Assembly (NCBI GenBank): GCA_002631855.1
Contig: NTLF01000022.1
Location: forward strand, 28,204 to 92,203
Length of the DNA: 64,000 nucleotides
From: Zunongwangia sp. ESRF-bin46
GTDB lineage: Bacteria; Bacteroidota; Bacteroidia; Flavobacteriales; Flavobacteriaceae
Direction of reading: 5' to 3'
The position numbers were made by a program, and so were the translations under genes. Within the stretch, counting starts at the first letter, position 1. Each line of letters begins with the position of its first letter. This document shows positions 54,613 through 64,000 of the stretch, one piece after another. The notes beneath the pieces were generated by a model. It searched no databases. It was given only the letters and a program-made list of their open reading frames with translations, and had not been told where the DNA came from.

Positions 54613-57600
54613 ATGAAAACCATCCATATACAAACACTTCTATTTACTTTTTTTCTTGCATTTATTTGCATTACAGTAAGTATTGCCCAAGAAGATAATT
54701 TAACAAAAAAACAAGTTTCTTTTCGAGAATTGACTGTTAAACAAGGTCTCTCACAAAATAGTGTGGTAAGCATTGCTCAAGATAGTACTGGGTTTATGTG
54801 GTTTGCTACTCAAGATGGACTTAATAAATATGATGGTAATAAGTTTACCCACTACGATAGGCAGTTTGAAGATATTACAAGGCCCAACTTTAGCAAACTT
54901 GGTAAAATTTATGTTGACAAAGAAGGAGGGCTGTGGATTATATCCAGTACAGGTGTTTTGGAAAAATACAATGCAACCAATGATACATTCGAGCTAGCTT
55001 CTAACATACAAGAAGCGAGTGTTCTATATCAAGATAGCAAAAAAGAGTATTATCTTGGCACCTACGGAAATGGGTTGTATAAAATTAATCCAGAACGTCA
55101 AGATACCATACAACTTCTAAAGAAAAATCATCTTTCAATTAATAGTTATGATATTATTGAATGGCAAGGGAATATCGTTGTTTCCACTTCAGAAGGCTTA
55201 CTTCAATTAAAAAATGGTGAATATGCATTCATTGAGAACAATAGGTTTAAAAACAACGCTTTTAGTGCCCTTTCAAAAAATAAAGAGAATACACTTTATG
55301 CAGGAAGCTTCGGTAATGGTCTTTTTATAAAGAAAAAGAGTGACACTATTTTTTCAAAGTTTTTAGGTTTTGGTGTTAACTCATTTCCGGAAAATTTGAA
55401 TATTCAAGATTTATTAATTGATAAGCAACAGCGACTTTGGGTAGCTACCTATGGAAACGGTGCCTATTTAATAAATTTTGAACAACAAACCATTCAACAC
55501 TTTACAGCAAACAAAACAGATCCATATGCCTTACATTACAATGATGTGTTGTGTCTTTTTGAAGATTTTACTGAAACAATTTGGCTGGGTACAGATGGAG
55601 CAGGTCTAAGCTTTTACGATATGCACTTGGTTAAGTTCAATGTACTGACCAACAACCAGACCCCCCCAAACATTCATGTAGACGTAGTTAGAGCTATTAC
55701 CGTAGATGAAAATTCAATATGGCTTGGTACTTCCGGAAAAGGATTAACAAAAATCACATTATCAAAGAAAGAATATGAAACCTTTACTGAAGCTAATTCA
55801 AACTTATCCAGTGATAGGATCATGAGCCTTTGTAAGGATAAAGAGCGCATTTGGATAGGCCATCAAAACAAAGGGCTTCAAGTATTGGAAAACAATACGA
55901 TTAATACGGGCAAGCAAACAGAAGATTTTACCATTTGGAAAATTTATAATCACAACGATAACCAGCTATGGCTTTGTACTAGAAACCAAGGTCTTGTTTT
56001 ATATGATAAAAATGGACACATTGTAAAGAAGTTTGATGTTGCAAATTCAAATCTACAAAGCAACAACATCCGTACTGTTACAAAAGGGGACAACAACACC
56101 TTATGGATTGGCACAGAAAACGACGGAGTGTACAGGCTAAATTTACAGGAAGAAACGATAACCAAAATAACTATTATCCAAGATAATATTAAATGTCTCT
56201 ATTATTCTAAAAATTTACTTTGGGTAGGCACCAATGGAAACGGTTTAAAACTATATAATATAGCAGAAAAGAATGTCCATACCTATACCAAAGAAAGTGG
56301 GTTACCAAACAATGTAATCTATGGCATCTTACCGGATGAGCAAAACAATCTCTGGTTAAGCACCAACCAAGGTTTAACAAAAATAAGTACCGATGCAAAC
56401 TACCGCCCCACAATTGAAAATTACAGTAACTATGATGGCTTACAAGCCTTAGAATACAATACAGGGGCTTATTACCGTGACGATAACGGCACACTATACT
56501 TTGGCGGGCTGGAAGGTATTAATTGGTTTCAACCCAGCCAATTGACCTTTAATCTTAAAAAGCCGAAGACAGTTATTACTAGTTTTAAGGTATTCAATAA
56601 AGAAAGGAAACTTCTGCAAAATAAAAAATTCCCATACAGCCAAAATACGATGACATTTGGTTTTTCTTCATTGCACTATTCGCAACCCGAACGTAATCAA
56701 TATAAATATAGGTTAATAAACAATGATCCTGAATGGATTGCTTCGGGCAATGACAACGTGGCACATTATACCAATTTACCTCCAGACGATTATAGGTTTC
56801 AAGTAATATCCAGTAATTACGATGGGGTTTGGAACAATCACCCAGCCACATATTCCTTTACTATTTTAAAACCCTGGTATGCCACCAATCTTGCAAAAGC
56901 TGTGTATTTGCTTTCTGCTTTGTTACTTATGTACGGCTTATATGCTTATTTAAAATGGCGATGGCATGTACAAGCTCAGCTAAGGCTAGAACATGAAGAA
57001 ACAGAACGCTTAAAAAAGCTGGATGAGTTTAAAACAAAACTGTATACCAATATTTCACATGAAATACGTACACCGCTCACTTTAATTTCTGGTCCTGTAG
57101 AGAATCAACTTAAAAAACCCAAGTTAAGTAAAGAAGATAAAAAAGAACTAAGCCTGATACAGGAAAATTCAAATAGGCTTATTCGGTTGGTAAACCAAAT
57201 GCTCGATTTATCATTAGTAGATTCAGGTGAAGTAAAGTTAAAAGTAACTAAAGATAATCTAACGGCTCTTTTACATCAAATTGTAGCTGCTTTTCAGTAT
57301 ATAGCCGATAAAAAAAGCATCAACTTAACCGCTGACATCAAAATAATCGATGAAGCCTGGTTTGATAGGGATATAATAGAAAAAGTGGTCTCCAATCTTT
57401 TATCAAATTCGGTGAAATATGCTCCTGAAAATTCTCAAATAACATTAAAAACTTTAACAGAGGGAGACACCTTAAAGCTTTCTGTTTGCAATAAAAACAA
57501 TACTCAAAATAGGTTGAACGTTGAGCAAATCTTCAAACGGTTTCATCAAGAAGATAATACTTCAGAAGGTGTAGGTGTTGGCCTTGCCCTTACAAAAGAA

Positions 57601-58527
57601 CTAGTAAACCTACATAAAGGCAACATTAGCGTTTCGGAAAATGATAATTCTGAAATAATATTTACTGTCAAAATTCCTATAGCTAAAAATGCTTTTTCAG
57701 AATTTGAAATGAATAAAAAAGAAAAAGCTTTAGAAGAAACCAAAACGATACAAAAAAAGGAAGATGATCAAAACAAGAAGGCTGTATTAATAGTAGAGGA
57801 TAATGCTGAAATACTAAGGTACATAGCTTCAAGCCTCAATAAAACATACCATATATATACAGCGAAGAATGGAAAACAAGGAATTGAAATAGCCAAAAAA
57901 GAATTGCCCGATCTAATCATTAGTGATATTATGATGCCAATTACTAATGGAATTGAACTCTGCAACATATTAAAAACAAACCCATTAACCAGCCATATTC
58001 CCATCATTCTGTTAACCGCAAAAGCAGGTGAAGAAAACGAAATTGAAGGTTTTAAAACAGGGGCCGATGCCTATATAACAAAACCTTTCAATATCGAAAA
58101 ACTACGTATACGTGTTGAAAAACTGATTGAAAGCAGGCAAAAACTGAAAGAACATTTCGGCAATACCTTCGACTTAAATCCAGAACTCGCCATAACATCT
58201 ACCGAAACAGACTTTCTAAACCGTATGCAAACAGTTCTTGATAAGCATATAACAGACCCTAAACTTACCAGTGAAGAATTTTCAAAACTTATGCATATGA
58301 GTCGTACTCAATTGCATCGCAAATTAACATCTATCGTGGGCTTAAGTACAACTGCTTTTATACGCTCGCAACGATTAAAAATAGCCAGCCAATTATTAAA
58401 AGAATCTGATAGTACTACTTCAGAAATTGCCTATCAAGTTGGCTTTAACTCTCCTTCATATTTTACACGCTGCTTTAAGGAGGCATACGGACATACTCCA
58501 ACCGAATATGCGTCTAAAAACACATAA
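54613..58527 (+). CDS. Hybrid two-component system sensor-regulator
   Basis: A 1304-residue one-piece sensor and DNA-binding regulator in the inner membrane. Order: signal peptide (ends ITVSIAQ), a periplasmic two-bladed propeller region of reg_prop repeats (about 40-660, with many WxGT patterns), a Y_Y_Y domain (about 690-755), one membrane helix (about 760-780), HisKA with phosphorylated H816 (NISHEIRTPL), HATPase with NLLSNSVKYA and GVGVGLAL, receiver with D1105 (SDIMMP), and a C-terminal AraC-type helix-turn-helix (about 1205-1300). The periplasmic part probably binds a carbohydrate or peptide. Targets are often adjacent. Confidence 0.95.
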   Translation: MKTIHIQTLLFTFFLAFICITVSIAQEDNLTKKQVSFRELTVKQGLSQNSVVSIAQDSTGFMWFATQDGLNKYDGNKFTHYDRQFEDITRPNFSKLGKIYVDKEGGLWIISSTGVLEKYNATNDTFELASNIQEASVLYQDSKKEYYLGTYGNGLYKINPERQDTIQLLKKNHLSINSYDIIEWQGNIVVSTSEGLLQLKNGEYAFIENNRFKNNAFSALSKNKENTLYAGSFGNGLFIKKKSDTIFSKFLGFGVNSFPENLNIQDLLIDKQQRLWVATYGNGAYLINFEQQTIQHFTANKTDPYALHYNDVLCLFEDFTETIWLGTDGAGLSFYDMHLVKFNVLTNNQTPPNIHVDVVRAITVDENSIWLGTSGKGLTKITLSKKEYETFTEANSNLSSDRIMSLCKDKERIWIGHQNKGLQVLENNTINTGKQTEDFTIWKIYNHNDNQLWLCTRNQGLVLYDKNGHIVKKFDVANSNLQSNNIRTVTKGDNNTLWIGTENDGVYRLNLQEETITKITIIQDNIKCLYYSKNLLWVGTNGNGLKLYNIAEKNVHTYTKESGLPNNVIYGILPDEQNNLWLSTNQGLTKISTDANYRPTIENYSNYDGLQALEYNTGAYYRDDNGTLYFGGLEGINWFQPSQLTFNLKKPKTVITSFKVFNKERKLLQNKKFPYSQNTMTFGFSSLHYSQPERNQYKYRLINNDPEWIASGNDNVAHYTNLPPDDYRFQVISSNYDGVWNNHPATYSFTILKPWYATNLAKAVYLLSALLLMYGLYAYLKWRWHVQAQLRLEHEETERLKKLDEFKTKLYTNISHEIRTPLTLISGPVENQLKKPKLSKEDKKELSLIQENSNRLIRLVNQMLDLSLVDSGEVKLKVTKDNLTALLHQIVAAFQYIADKKSINLTADIKIIDEAWFDRDIIEKVVSNLLSNSVKYAPENSQITLKTLTEGDTLKLSVCNKNNTQNRLNVEQIFKRFHQEDNTSEGVGVGLALTKELVNLHKGNISVSENDNSEIIFTVKIPIAKNAFSEFEMNKKEKALEETKTIQKKEDDQNKKAVLIVEDNAEILRYIASSLNKTYHIYTAKNGKQGIEIAKKELPDLIISDIMMPITNGIELCNILKTNPLTSHIPIILLTAKAGEENEIEGFKTGADAYITKPFNIEKLRIRVEKLIESRQKLKEHFGNTFDLNPELAITSTETDFLNRMQTVLDKHITDPKLTSEEFSKLMHMSRTQLHRKLTSIVGLSTTAFIRSQRLKIASQLLKESDSTTSEIAYQVGFNSPSYFTRCFKEAYGHTPTEYASKNT

Positions 58528-58545
58528 AACAAATAATTTTTCACT

Positions 58546-58585
58546 CTTGAAACATTTGTAACAGCCTCTGTTACATATCTTCAAG
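58546..58585. promoter_or_regulatory. Nested palindrome between the hybrid regulator and a lipoprotein gene
   Basis: TGTAACAG-CCT-CTGTTACA (58557-58575) is a perfect hairpin, enclosed by CTTGAA (58546-58551) and TTCAAG (58580-58585). No T run follows, so it may be an operator or a weak terminator. Confidence 0.5.
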
Positions 58586-58696
58586 GCCAAGAGCAAACAC
58601 TTTTATAGTTTTATTCCTAGAAAAAGAAACTACTCGGAACAGTCAAAAAAATAGACTTTAAATACGAGTAACCATTAACCTTAAAACTAAATTAGT

Positions 58697-59353
58697 ATGA
58701 AACCGTATTTTTCACAAACCGTAATAGCTTTAATTGTTTCAGCATTATTGATTTCCTGTGGCTTAACAGATGATGACGAAGCAGTCTTAGCGCCTTCTTT
58801 AACATATTCTTCTACAAATGTAACAGCAACTTTTTTTGAAGAAGGTAATTCCTCTGCACCAACTATCAACTGGAATGGAAACCAAGGCACAATTTCCCTT
58901 GCAAATAATATAGAAGGGCTAAGTGTAAACAGTACCACAGGTGTAATTAACTGGGATAAACAGTTAAAGCCTGATGATTACAGTTTTGATATTATTGCTA
59001 CAAATAGTGCCGGCCAGACCATCGTAAGTTTTAACCTGAACAACCCTTTGCAAGGCACCTTTACCGGAACCTATAGTGAAACAATATTTTATGAATTTGA
59101 ATTTAACGCTGATGGTACCGTAGAGGTAAGGGCAGATAACCCTGATAATCCAAATCTGGCCCAAGGAACTTGGCAACTTAACAATGACATACTTACGGCA
59201 GACTACACCTATGAGAATGTTAATGACGAGTTTTCCGTTTCTGGAACATTAAACCAGTCAAACACCCAAGCGGTCTATACTGGTAATTGGTATAACGGTC
59301 ACGGTGCAGAGGAAGGTAATGAACGAGGCGAATTCGAAGTTGTTTTAGACTAA
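58697..59353 (+). CDS. Lipoprotein with putative Ig-like (cadherin-like) domain
   Basis: A 218-residue lipoprotein (lipobox LLISC, Cys21). Residues about 40-110 resemble a putative Ig domain of the kind with GLSVNSTTGVINWD and DYSFDIIATNSAG (He_PIG-like); residues 118-218 form a beta-rich lipocalin-like region (FTGTYSETIFYEFEFN). First gene of an exported-protein run downstream of the hybrid regulator; exact role unknown. Confidence 0.75.
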   Translation: MKPYFSQTVIALIVSALLISCGLTDDDEAVLAPSLTYSSTNVTATFFEEGNSSAPTINWNGNQGTISLANNIEGLSVNSTTGVINWDKQLKPDDYSFDIIATNSAGQTIVSFNLNNPLQGTFTGTYSETIFYEFEFNADGTVEVRADNPDNPNLAQGTWQLNNDILTADYTYENVNDEFSVSGTLNQSNTQAVYTGNWYNGHGAEEGNERGEFEVVLD

Positions 59354-59376
59354 AAAAATTAAAATAGGATTCCAAA

Positions 59377-59393
59377 ATGGTTTTAAAAACCAT
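59377..59393. terminator. Weak hairpin in the gap after the Ig-like lipoprotein gene
   Basis: ATGGTTT and AAACCAT pair around TAA, flanked on both sides by the direct repeat TAGGATTC. A short T run (TTT) follows at 59401. The rest of the 214-base gap holds nothing I can name. Confidence 0.35.
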
Positions 59394-59567
59394 AGGATTC
59401 TTTAAAAAAACATTTTAGGAATAGAAAAACTTATAATTCTTGAATTGGACTATACCGACAAGAAAAGGAAGAAAAATAACATACAAATAATTTGTACAGA
59501 ATTAAAGAAAGAAACCGTAGCACTCTATAAAAAAGATTGCAAATCTGGAAATTAATACACCTGCATC

Positions 59568-60191
59568 ATGAACTATACAAAACTAAATCTTCTGCTCTTT
59601 ATTAGCCTAGCTATTCTATTAAATAGTGGTTGTGGTGAAAAAAAGAATTCATCAGCAAAAGAGCCTAAAGAAGAACCAATCATCACCGTGGAAATCTTAG
59701 ATAAAATAGAAGCTGAGCAAAAACCAATAACCGATAAACTTAAAAAGATTACACCTATAGGCAGTGAGGATATGGATACTTGGATGCCGGGTAAGTTGGG
59801 CAACTTAAATCGTGTGACCTATAAAACCAATGCAATTCCAACGTCATTCACCTTTGTTACAATAGCAAGCTTTAAAAGTTTGAATGATAGTGACCAATTA
59901 GATATCACTCTTATGGATGGAGCTGGTCATATGGGGAGTATAACGATTAGCCCTTTCTTAGATTTAGAACGCATTACTCGCTCAACATCAACCGATAAAG
60001 GGTTTCAAAAAACAATAAACAAAAACGGTACGGTTTACTTTCAAAAATATAACAAACAAGACGACACCTATATTTTACAATTTACAACTAACGATCGATA
60101 TCTTGTTAAAATCGAAACGCAAAATATAACTGAAAAATCGCTTTGGAAATATGCAAGTCAATTTCATTTTAATGCACTTCCTGGAATATAA
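59568..60191 (+). CDS. Lipoprotein of unknown function
   Basis: A 207-residue lipoprotein (lipobox LNSGC, Cys22) with a charged linker (EKKNSSAKEPKEEP) and then a mixed alpha/beta domain. No recognised family. The next gene starts 11 bases after its stop, so the two are likely cotranscribed. Confidence 0.7.
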   Translation: MNYTKLNLLLFISLAILLNSGCGEKKNSSAKEPKEEPIITVEILDKIEAEQKPITDKLKKITPIGSEDMDTWMPGKLGNLNRVTYKTNAIPTSFTFVTIASFKSLNDSDQLDITLMDGAGHMGSITISPFLDLERITRSTSTDKGFQKTINKNGTVYFQKYNKQDDTYILQFTTNDRYLVKIETQNITEKSLWKYASQFHFNALPGI

Positions 60192-60202
60192 AATTTAATG
60201 AT

Positions 60203-60961
60203 ATGAAAACGATATACATACTTATTACAGCCTTATTTCTATCCACAGCATCTTCCTTCGCACAAATAGAAGGAATATTTGGTGATATAATAGAAGAAGT
60301 TCAAGAAAAAGTGGGAGATGCCCAACAGGACGCAGCCGATACGGCATCCATGAAAGAATTTAAAAATGAAATTAAAGAAATACTCGCTGGCATAAACGGA
60401 CTCGACAAATATTCTTCCGAGTTAAAGTGCATTTATTTAATAATAAAATTAGCATCACTTGATCAAGATTTAGAAGTTAGAGCACAAAATGCGGCACTTT
60501 GTAAAGAGCAATATGATTTATATGGAATGCAACTCATGGTAAAGGCATCCTACACGGGTATTGGGTACTGTTATGATTCAATAATCGAATTATTAGAAGA
60601 AAATAGTGAAAGACATAGAACACCTGAGTTTAAACAATTATTAAATGAGTATGAAGCGGTTAGTAATATCGTGCTATCATGCCTCAGTGGTGGTATTGCA
60701 CAAGAAAATCTTGGTGACTGTATTGAATTCAAAGGAAAATCTAAATTAGAAATTGATTTTATAATTACGTTAGGAAGTGCACTAACTACATTTGATAGCT
60801 TTCAGGAGGGAATGAATGATCCTTACTATAATACAAGCCGCGAAGTTAGAGATTATATTCATACTTTACTTGGGTTTCTCTTCGGTCATTACAATCCCGT
60901 TGCAGCGCTAGCACAATCGATTGAAATTGGTGCTAACATGAGTGCCCTCCCTTGCAAATAG
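60203..60961 (+). CDS. Exported alpha-helical protein of unknown function
   Basis: A 252-residue exported protein with signal peptide ending SSFAQ (about residues 1-20). The mature part is mainly helical with acidic residues (GDIIEEVQEKVGDAQQDAAD) and six Cys residues (at or near KCIY, LCKEQ, YCYD, SCLSG, DCIE and the C-terminal PCK) that could form disulfides. No recognised family. Confidence 0.7.
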   Translation: MKTIYILITALFLSTASSFAQIEGIFGDIIEEVQEKVGDAQQDAADTASMKEFKNEIKEILAGINGLDKYSSELKCIYLIIKLASLDQDLEVRAQNAALCKEQYDLYGMQLMVKASYTGIGYCYDSIIELLEENSERHRTPEFKQLLNEYEAVSNIVLSCLSGGIAQENLGDCIEFKGKSKLEIDFIITLGSALTTFDSFQEGMNDPYYNTSREVRDYIHTLLGFLFGHYNPVAALAQSIEIGANMSALPCK

Positions 60962-61040
60962 CAATGGTCAATGGTGAATATAAAAGTTCAACACCTACTT
61001 TAAAAAAATAACCAATGCACATGAAAAGAAATTTATTCAA

Positions 61041-61487
61041 ATGAAACCATTTATTACCATTCTCATACTATTATATGGAAGCGTGTCCTGTTTTCAGCAA
61101 CAAGAAACAATTACCGAAATTAAATTAGGGTACTCTTCAGCGATGTGCCAAGGATATTGTGACTATACCTTTATCGTAAATGAAAACTCGAAGGAAATTA
61201 TTCAAACACCAGGAAAAGCAATACCCAGTCCTGAACTAAAAGTAAAAAGAGACACCATCAATCTCACAACAGAAGATTGGCAGCAGATAAGACAATCATT
61301 TGTATTGGACTCCATAAGGGCATTGCCCAAAATAAACGGATGTCCCGGTTGCGATGATGGTGCTATAGGTTCTTTACAGGTAATTTCTGAAAAAGATACC
61401 ATTTCAATAAAATTTGAAGGGCCCGACCCACCAAATAGCATTGTACCGCTTATTGGTTTAATTACAAAAGAAACGTTTAAAGAGTAG
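61041..61487 (+). CDS. Small lipoprotein, DUF6438-like
   Basis: A 148-residue lipoprotein (lipobox GSVSC, Cys17). The Cys patterns MCQGYCDYTF near residue 37 and CPGCDDGAIG near residue 100 resemble the DUF6438 family of Bacteroidota exported proteins. Function unknown. The metallopeptidase gene begins 5 bases after its stop, so coexpression is likely. Confidence 0.65.
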   Translation: MKPFITILILLYGSVSCFQQQETITEIKLGYSSAMCQGYCDYTFIVNENSKEIIQTPGKAIPSPELKVKRDTINLTTEDWQQIRQSFVLDSIRALPKINGCPGCDDGAIGSLQVISEKDTISIKFEGPDPPNSIVPLIGLITKETFKE

Positions 61488-61492
61488 AGAAA

Positions 61493-63790
61493 ATGAAAAA
61501 GATATATTTATTCATATTAGCGCTAATCTTTGCTTTTATTATTACTTCCTGCAAAAGCATTTACCAAGATGTAATAAAAGGGATGACTGAGAAAATTGCC
61601 CCAAAAGAATCAAAAAAACCACAAGCAACCGCACAACATGGTAATTATTCCAGTTTGCCTGAACGGGTTGGGTTTTATCCGGACAATACTCTCAATAGCA
61701 TTAATTTTCCAAGCTGGGCAACTAAAGAACTAGGTGTAACCATAAGAAAGAAAAGACAAATCAATACTAGCGAGAAAAGTTTAAATGTTTACTATCAACA
61801 ATTTTACAATGGATATCCAATAGAAGGAAGCAGTTACATTCTCCATGTTGATAACGGCAAAGCAACGTATGCAAATGGATTACTGTTCAATAACATTTCT
61901 GTTTCAACAGAAAATAATATTTCGGAAGAACATAGCAATCAAATAATACATCAAACCTACCCAAATATCGAAATATTAGATACAAGTAATCCTTTTATTT
62001 TAGCCCTTCCAGGCTTAAAGCAGAACAAGTTTTGGTTCTGTTATAAAACATTAATTTTTAACAATAAGGACAAACTTCCATATAAAATATATGTTGATAT
62101 AAATACAAAAAAAGTTTTAATGGTAGAACCAGCGTTGCTCTCTATCACCAATCCGGGACAGGGAAAAACTGTAGAAGGGAAAGTGGTGTCTTTTAATACA
62201 CAATACATAGACGGTCTTACCAAAGAACAAAATAACATCACGATAGAATATCTTGAAAAAGGTTATAGACTTTTTGACACTATAAGAAACATTCATACCG
62301 TAACCACAAACAATCTTTCTTTTTTTAAAGAGATGAAGTTTGAACCCCAAGAAGATGGTACTGTTAAATATACAGGATATCGAAAAACGCTTTACGAAAA
62401 CGACATCATCGAAGAGGATAATATTTGGAGTAATAATCCAGCTGCCGTAGAAGCACATTGGGGTGCTTCGGTTACGTATGATTATTTTAAAAACGTACAT
62501 AACAGAACAGGAATGGATGGTAAAAACGGCTATTTAAAATTAGGTGTCAATTTCTCGAGTAATTATATAGGAGCACATTATAATCAATATAGAAAACATC
62601 TTCTTTTTGGTGATGGCAAAAATAACAACGATCCGGTAACAAGCCTCGATGTAGTTGCACATGAATTTACACACGGTATTACCTACACCTTTGCCGATAT
62701 GAACTATAATGGGGAGCCAGGGTCAATAACCGAAGGGATTTCAGATGTTTTTGGAGTAGCTGTCTCGTTCTATGAAGGTAATGGTGATTGGAGTATTGGG
62801 GAAAGGGTAAAAAATGCTAATTTCAGAAATATTAGTGACCCCAAATCTAAAAATAAACCTGACACCTATGAGGGCGATTATTGGATGGATTACCCAACTG
62901 AATTTGCACTTGATTTAGATTTAAATATTGGTAAAGGAAGACATACCAATAGTACGGTGCTTAGTTATTGGTTCTATTTACTTTCTGAAGGCGGAAAAGG
63001 TGAAAATGATAATGAGGACCTATATGAAATAGAAAAAATAGGTATAAAAAAAGCTACTGATATTGTTTACAAATCTTACCAAGATCTTATTCCAACTATA
63101 ACATTTAAACAGTATCGGGAAATTACCATAGCAACTGCAAAAAAACTTTATGGAACTTGTTCAGATGAAGTAAGAGAAGTAACCAATGCTTGGTATGCTG
63201 TAGGAGTTGGAGACCCATTTTGTGAATGTTTTGAAGGGTCTATTGTAGTACACGTAAAAAATAATAGAGGAGAAAGTAATAGTATGAAAATTTATTTTAA
63301 AGAAGATAAAACAGCCTCTGAAATGATTTCTGACGGAAAAAGTTTTATTCAATACACTTCCCTCTATGATAGATACTGGCATTTAAAAGGCTATCCAGAT
63401 TTGGACCAAAGCGGAAGCCTAGCAGGAGTAATAATGAAAAACATTGTACAACGTAAAAGTGTTCATTTAATTAAACAACCCAGCTTATTTAAAGATAGAA
63501 AAGAATATATAGCATACCGAAACAAACATAAAACAGGGAACACAAAAGAACTTGAAGGTTATCAATTACAAGAGTACATTCTGGAAGGCACCCGTTTTTG
63601 GGCTACTGAAGATGTCTGCTTGAGTATTACAAATATGATGAGTACATTAGGTTCGTTCTCTGGAAGTATACACAAAAATATGCGACAAGTATTTTTCGGG
63701 TTTCCAGTGGAAATCTATTATCAAAGCAGTACAATCTGGGTAGACAACATCAAAGAGCACTCTGTTGATGATAGTTATTTTTCGGGATAG
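61493..63790 (+). CDS. M4-family (thermolysin-like) metallopeptidase lipoprotein
   Basis: Surface or periplasmic zinc endopeptidase of 765 residues. Lipobox IITSC (Cys20) anchors it. A FTP/propeptide-type region (about 60-260) precedes the catalytic domain; the zinc motif is HEFTH (390-394) with third ligand E414 in TEGISDVFG. The M4 C-terminal helical domain follows (about 430-570), then an unusual extra C-terminal region of about 190 residues with no match I know. It ends just before the rRNA terminator on the other strand. Confidence 0.93.
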   Translation: MKKIYLFILALIFAFIITSCKSIYQDVIKGMTEKIAPKESKKPQATAQHGNYSSLPERVGFYPDNTLNSINFPSWATKELGVTIRKKRQINTSEKSLNVYYQQFYNGYPIEGSSYILHVDNGKATYANGLLFNNISVSTENNISEEHSNQIIHQTYPNIEILDTSNPFILALPGLKQNKFWFCYKTLIFNNKDKLPYKIYVDINTKKVLMVEPALLSITNPGQGKTVEGKVVSFNTQYIDGLTKEQNNITIEYLEKGYRLFDTIRNIHTVTTNNLSFFKEMKFEPQEDGTVKYTGYRKTLYENDIIEEDNIWSNNPAAVEAHWGASVTYDYFKNVHNRTGMDGKNGYLKLGVNFSSNYIGAHYNQYRKHLLFGDGKNNNDPVTSLDVVAHEFTHGITYTFADMNYNGEPGSITEGISDVFGVAVSFYEGNGDWSIGERVKNANFRNISDPKSKNKPDTYEGDYWMDYPTEFALDLDLNIGKGRHTNSTVLSYWFYLLSEGGKGENDNEDLYEIEKIGIKKATDIVYKSYQDLIPTITFKQYREITIATAKKLYGTCSDEVREVTNAWYAVGVGDPFCECFEGSIVVHVKNNRGESNSMKIYFKEDKTASEMISDGKSFIQYTSLYDRYWHLKGYPDLDQSGSLAGVIMKNIVQRKSVHLIKQPSLFKDRKEYIAYRNKHKTGNTKELEGYQLQEYILEGTRFWATEDVCLSITNMMSTLGSFSGSIHKNMRQVFFGFPVEIYYQSSTIWVDNIKEHSVDDSYFSG

Positions 63791-63823
63791 CTTTATTAAC
63801 TCATTCTTAAAAAGTAAGTGCAT

Positions 63824-63856
63824 AAAAAAAGCCCCCCATCGATATGATGAGGGGCC
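63824..63856 (-). terminator. Terminator of the rRNA operon
   Basis: On the minus strand GCCCCTCAT-CATATCG-ATGGGGGGC forms a 9-bp stem (one G-T pair) followed by seven T bases. It lies directly after the 5S rRNA. Confidence 0.92.
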
Positions 63857-63863
63857 TTATAAG

Positions 63864-63967
63864 AAGGCGGCGACCTACTCTCCCACGGTGTAGTACCATC
63901 GGCGCAAACGGGCTTAACTACTCTGTTCGGAATGGTAAGAGGTGAGCCCCGTTGCTATAACCACCTT
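63864..63967 (-). rRNA. rrf: 5S ribosomal RNA
   Basis: The minus strand has the 5S hallmarks: AAGGTGG at the 5' end pairing with CCGCCTT at the 3' end, CCATTCCGAACAGAG, TTAAGCCC, GCCGATGGTACT and GTGGGAGAGTAGGTCGCCGCC. The ends are placed by the terminal stem; the mature ends may extend a few bases. A hairpin (GTCCC/GGGGAC) in the 23S-5S spacer follows upstream at 63978-63992; the 23S gene would lie beyond the window. Confidence 0.95.
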
Positions 63968-64000
63968 AAGCCTTCGTCCCGATTTTCGGGGACTTAATAT

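Overview
The window looks like chromosomal DNA of a marine-type member of the Flavobacteriaceae (Bacteroidota). The supporting signs are a type IX secretion C-terminal sorting domain, a TonB receptor paired with a DUF4249 lipoprotein, a one-polypeptide hybrid two-component regulator, BshC (bacillithiol), monomeric NADP isocitrate dehydrogenase, menaquinone genes, many short Bacteroidota-type lipoproteins, and promoter elements of the TTG-N18-20-TAnnTTTG type. The species cannot be named from sequence alone.

Layout. 1-16.2 kb is mostly housekeeping: a 5'-truncated M16 peptidase, then parA-parB-DUF5683-dapB-lepB-wbqC (a common flavobacterial order), bshC on the other strand, an M14 peptidase, a metallo-beta-lactamase-fold lipoprotein, an XRE membrane regulator, a serine hydrolase and an M50-like membrane protein. 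16.2-25.1 kb is an accessory block: about ten small, unrelated genes, all on the + strand. Most gaps hold the same kind of structured repeat (begins AACAAYGTATAA, ends TTATACGAGACC), and several genes or gene sets are bracketed by inverted repeats specific to that gene. The cargo includes a CBS-HEPN protein, a TPR protein, two outer-membrane barrels, two sulfotransferase-like proteins and DUF1801/DUF2200 proteins. I read this as an integron-like cassette array with no integrase in the window. 25.1-47.8 kb returns to core functions: ettA, an unlisted 59-residue membrane protein, an acyl-CoA carboxylase subunit, two DoxX proteins, a YfbK-type von Willebrand protein, a menaquinone run (menA, UPF0173 hydrolase, menC, CPBP protease, menE), a large T9SS-exported protein with a recent internal duplication, holA, recQ, kdsD, tatC. 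47.9-63.8 kb has icd, a TonB receptor/DUF4249 pair, murQ, a 1304-residue hybrid sensor, and a row of five exported proteins ending in a thermolysin-like protease. The window ends in the 3' part of an rRNA operon on the - strand (5S rRNA and its terminator).

How genes work together. ParA/ParB segregate the chromosome; MenA/MenC/MenE make menaquinone; KdsD and LepB serve the envelope; TatC, the TonB pair, MurQ and the T9SS protein serve export, uptake and wall recycling. The hybrid sensor at 54.6 kb lies directly upstream of a secreted-protein run and may control it (inference). The best candidate for something new is the cassette array at 16.2-25.1 kb.
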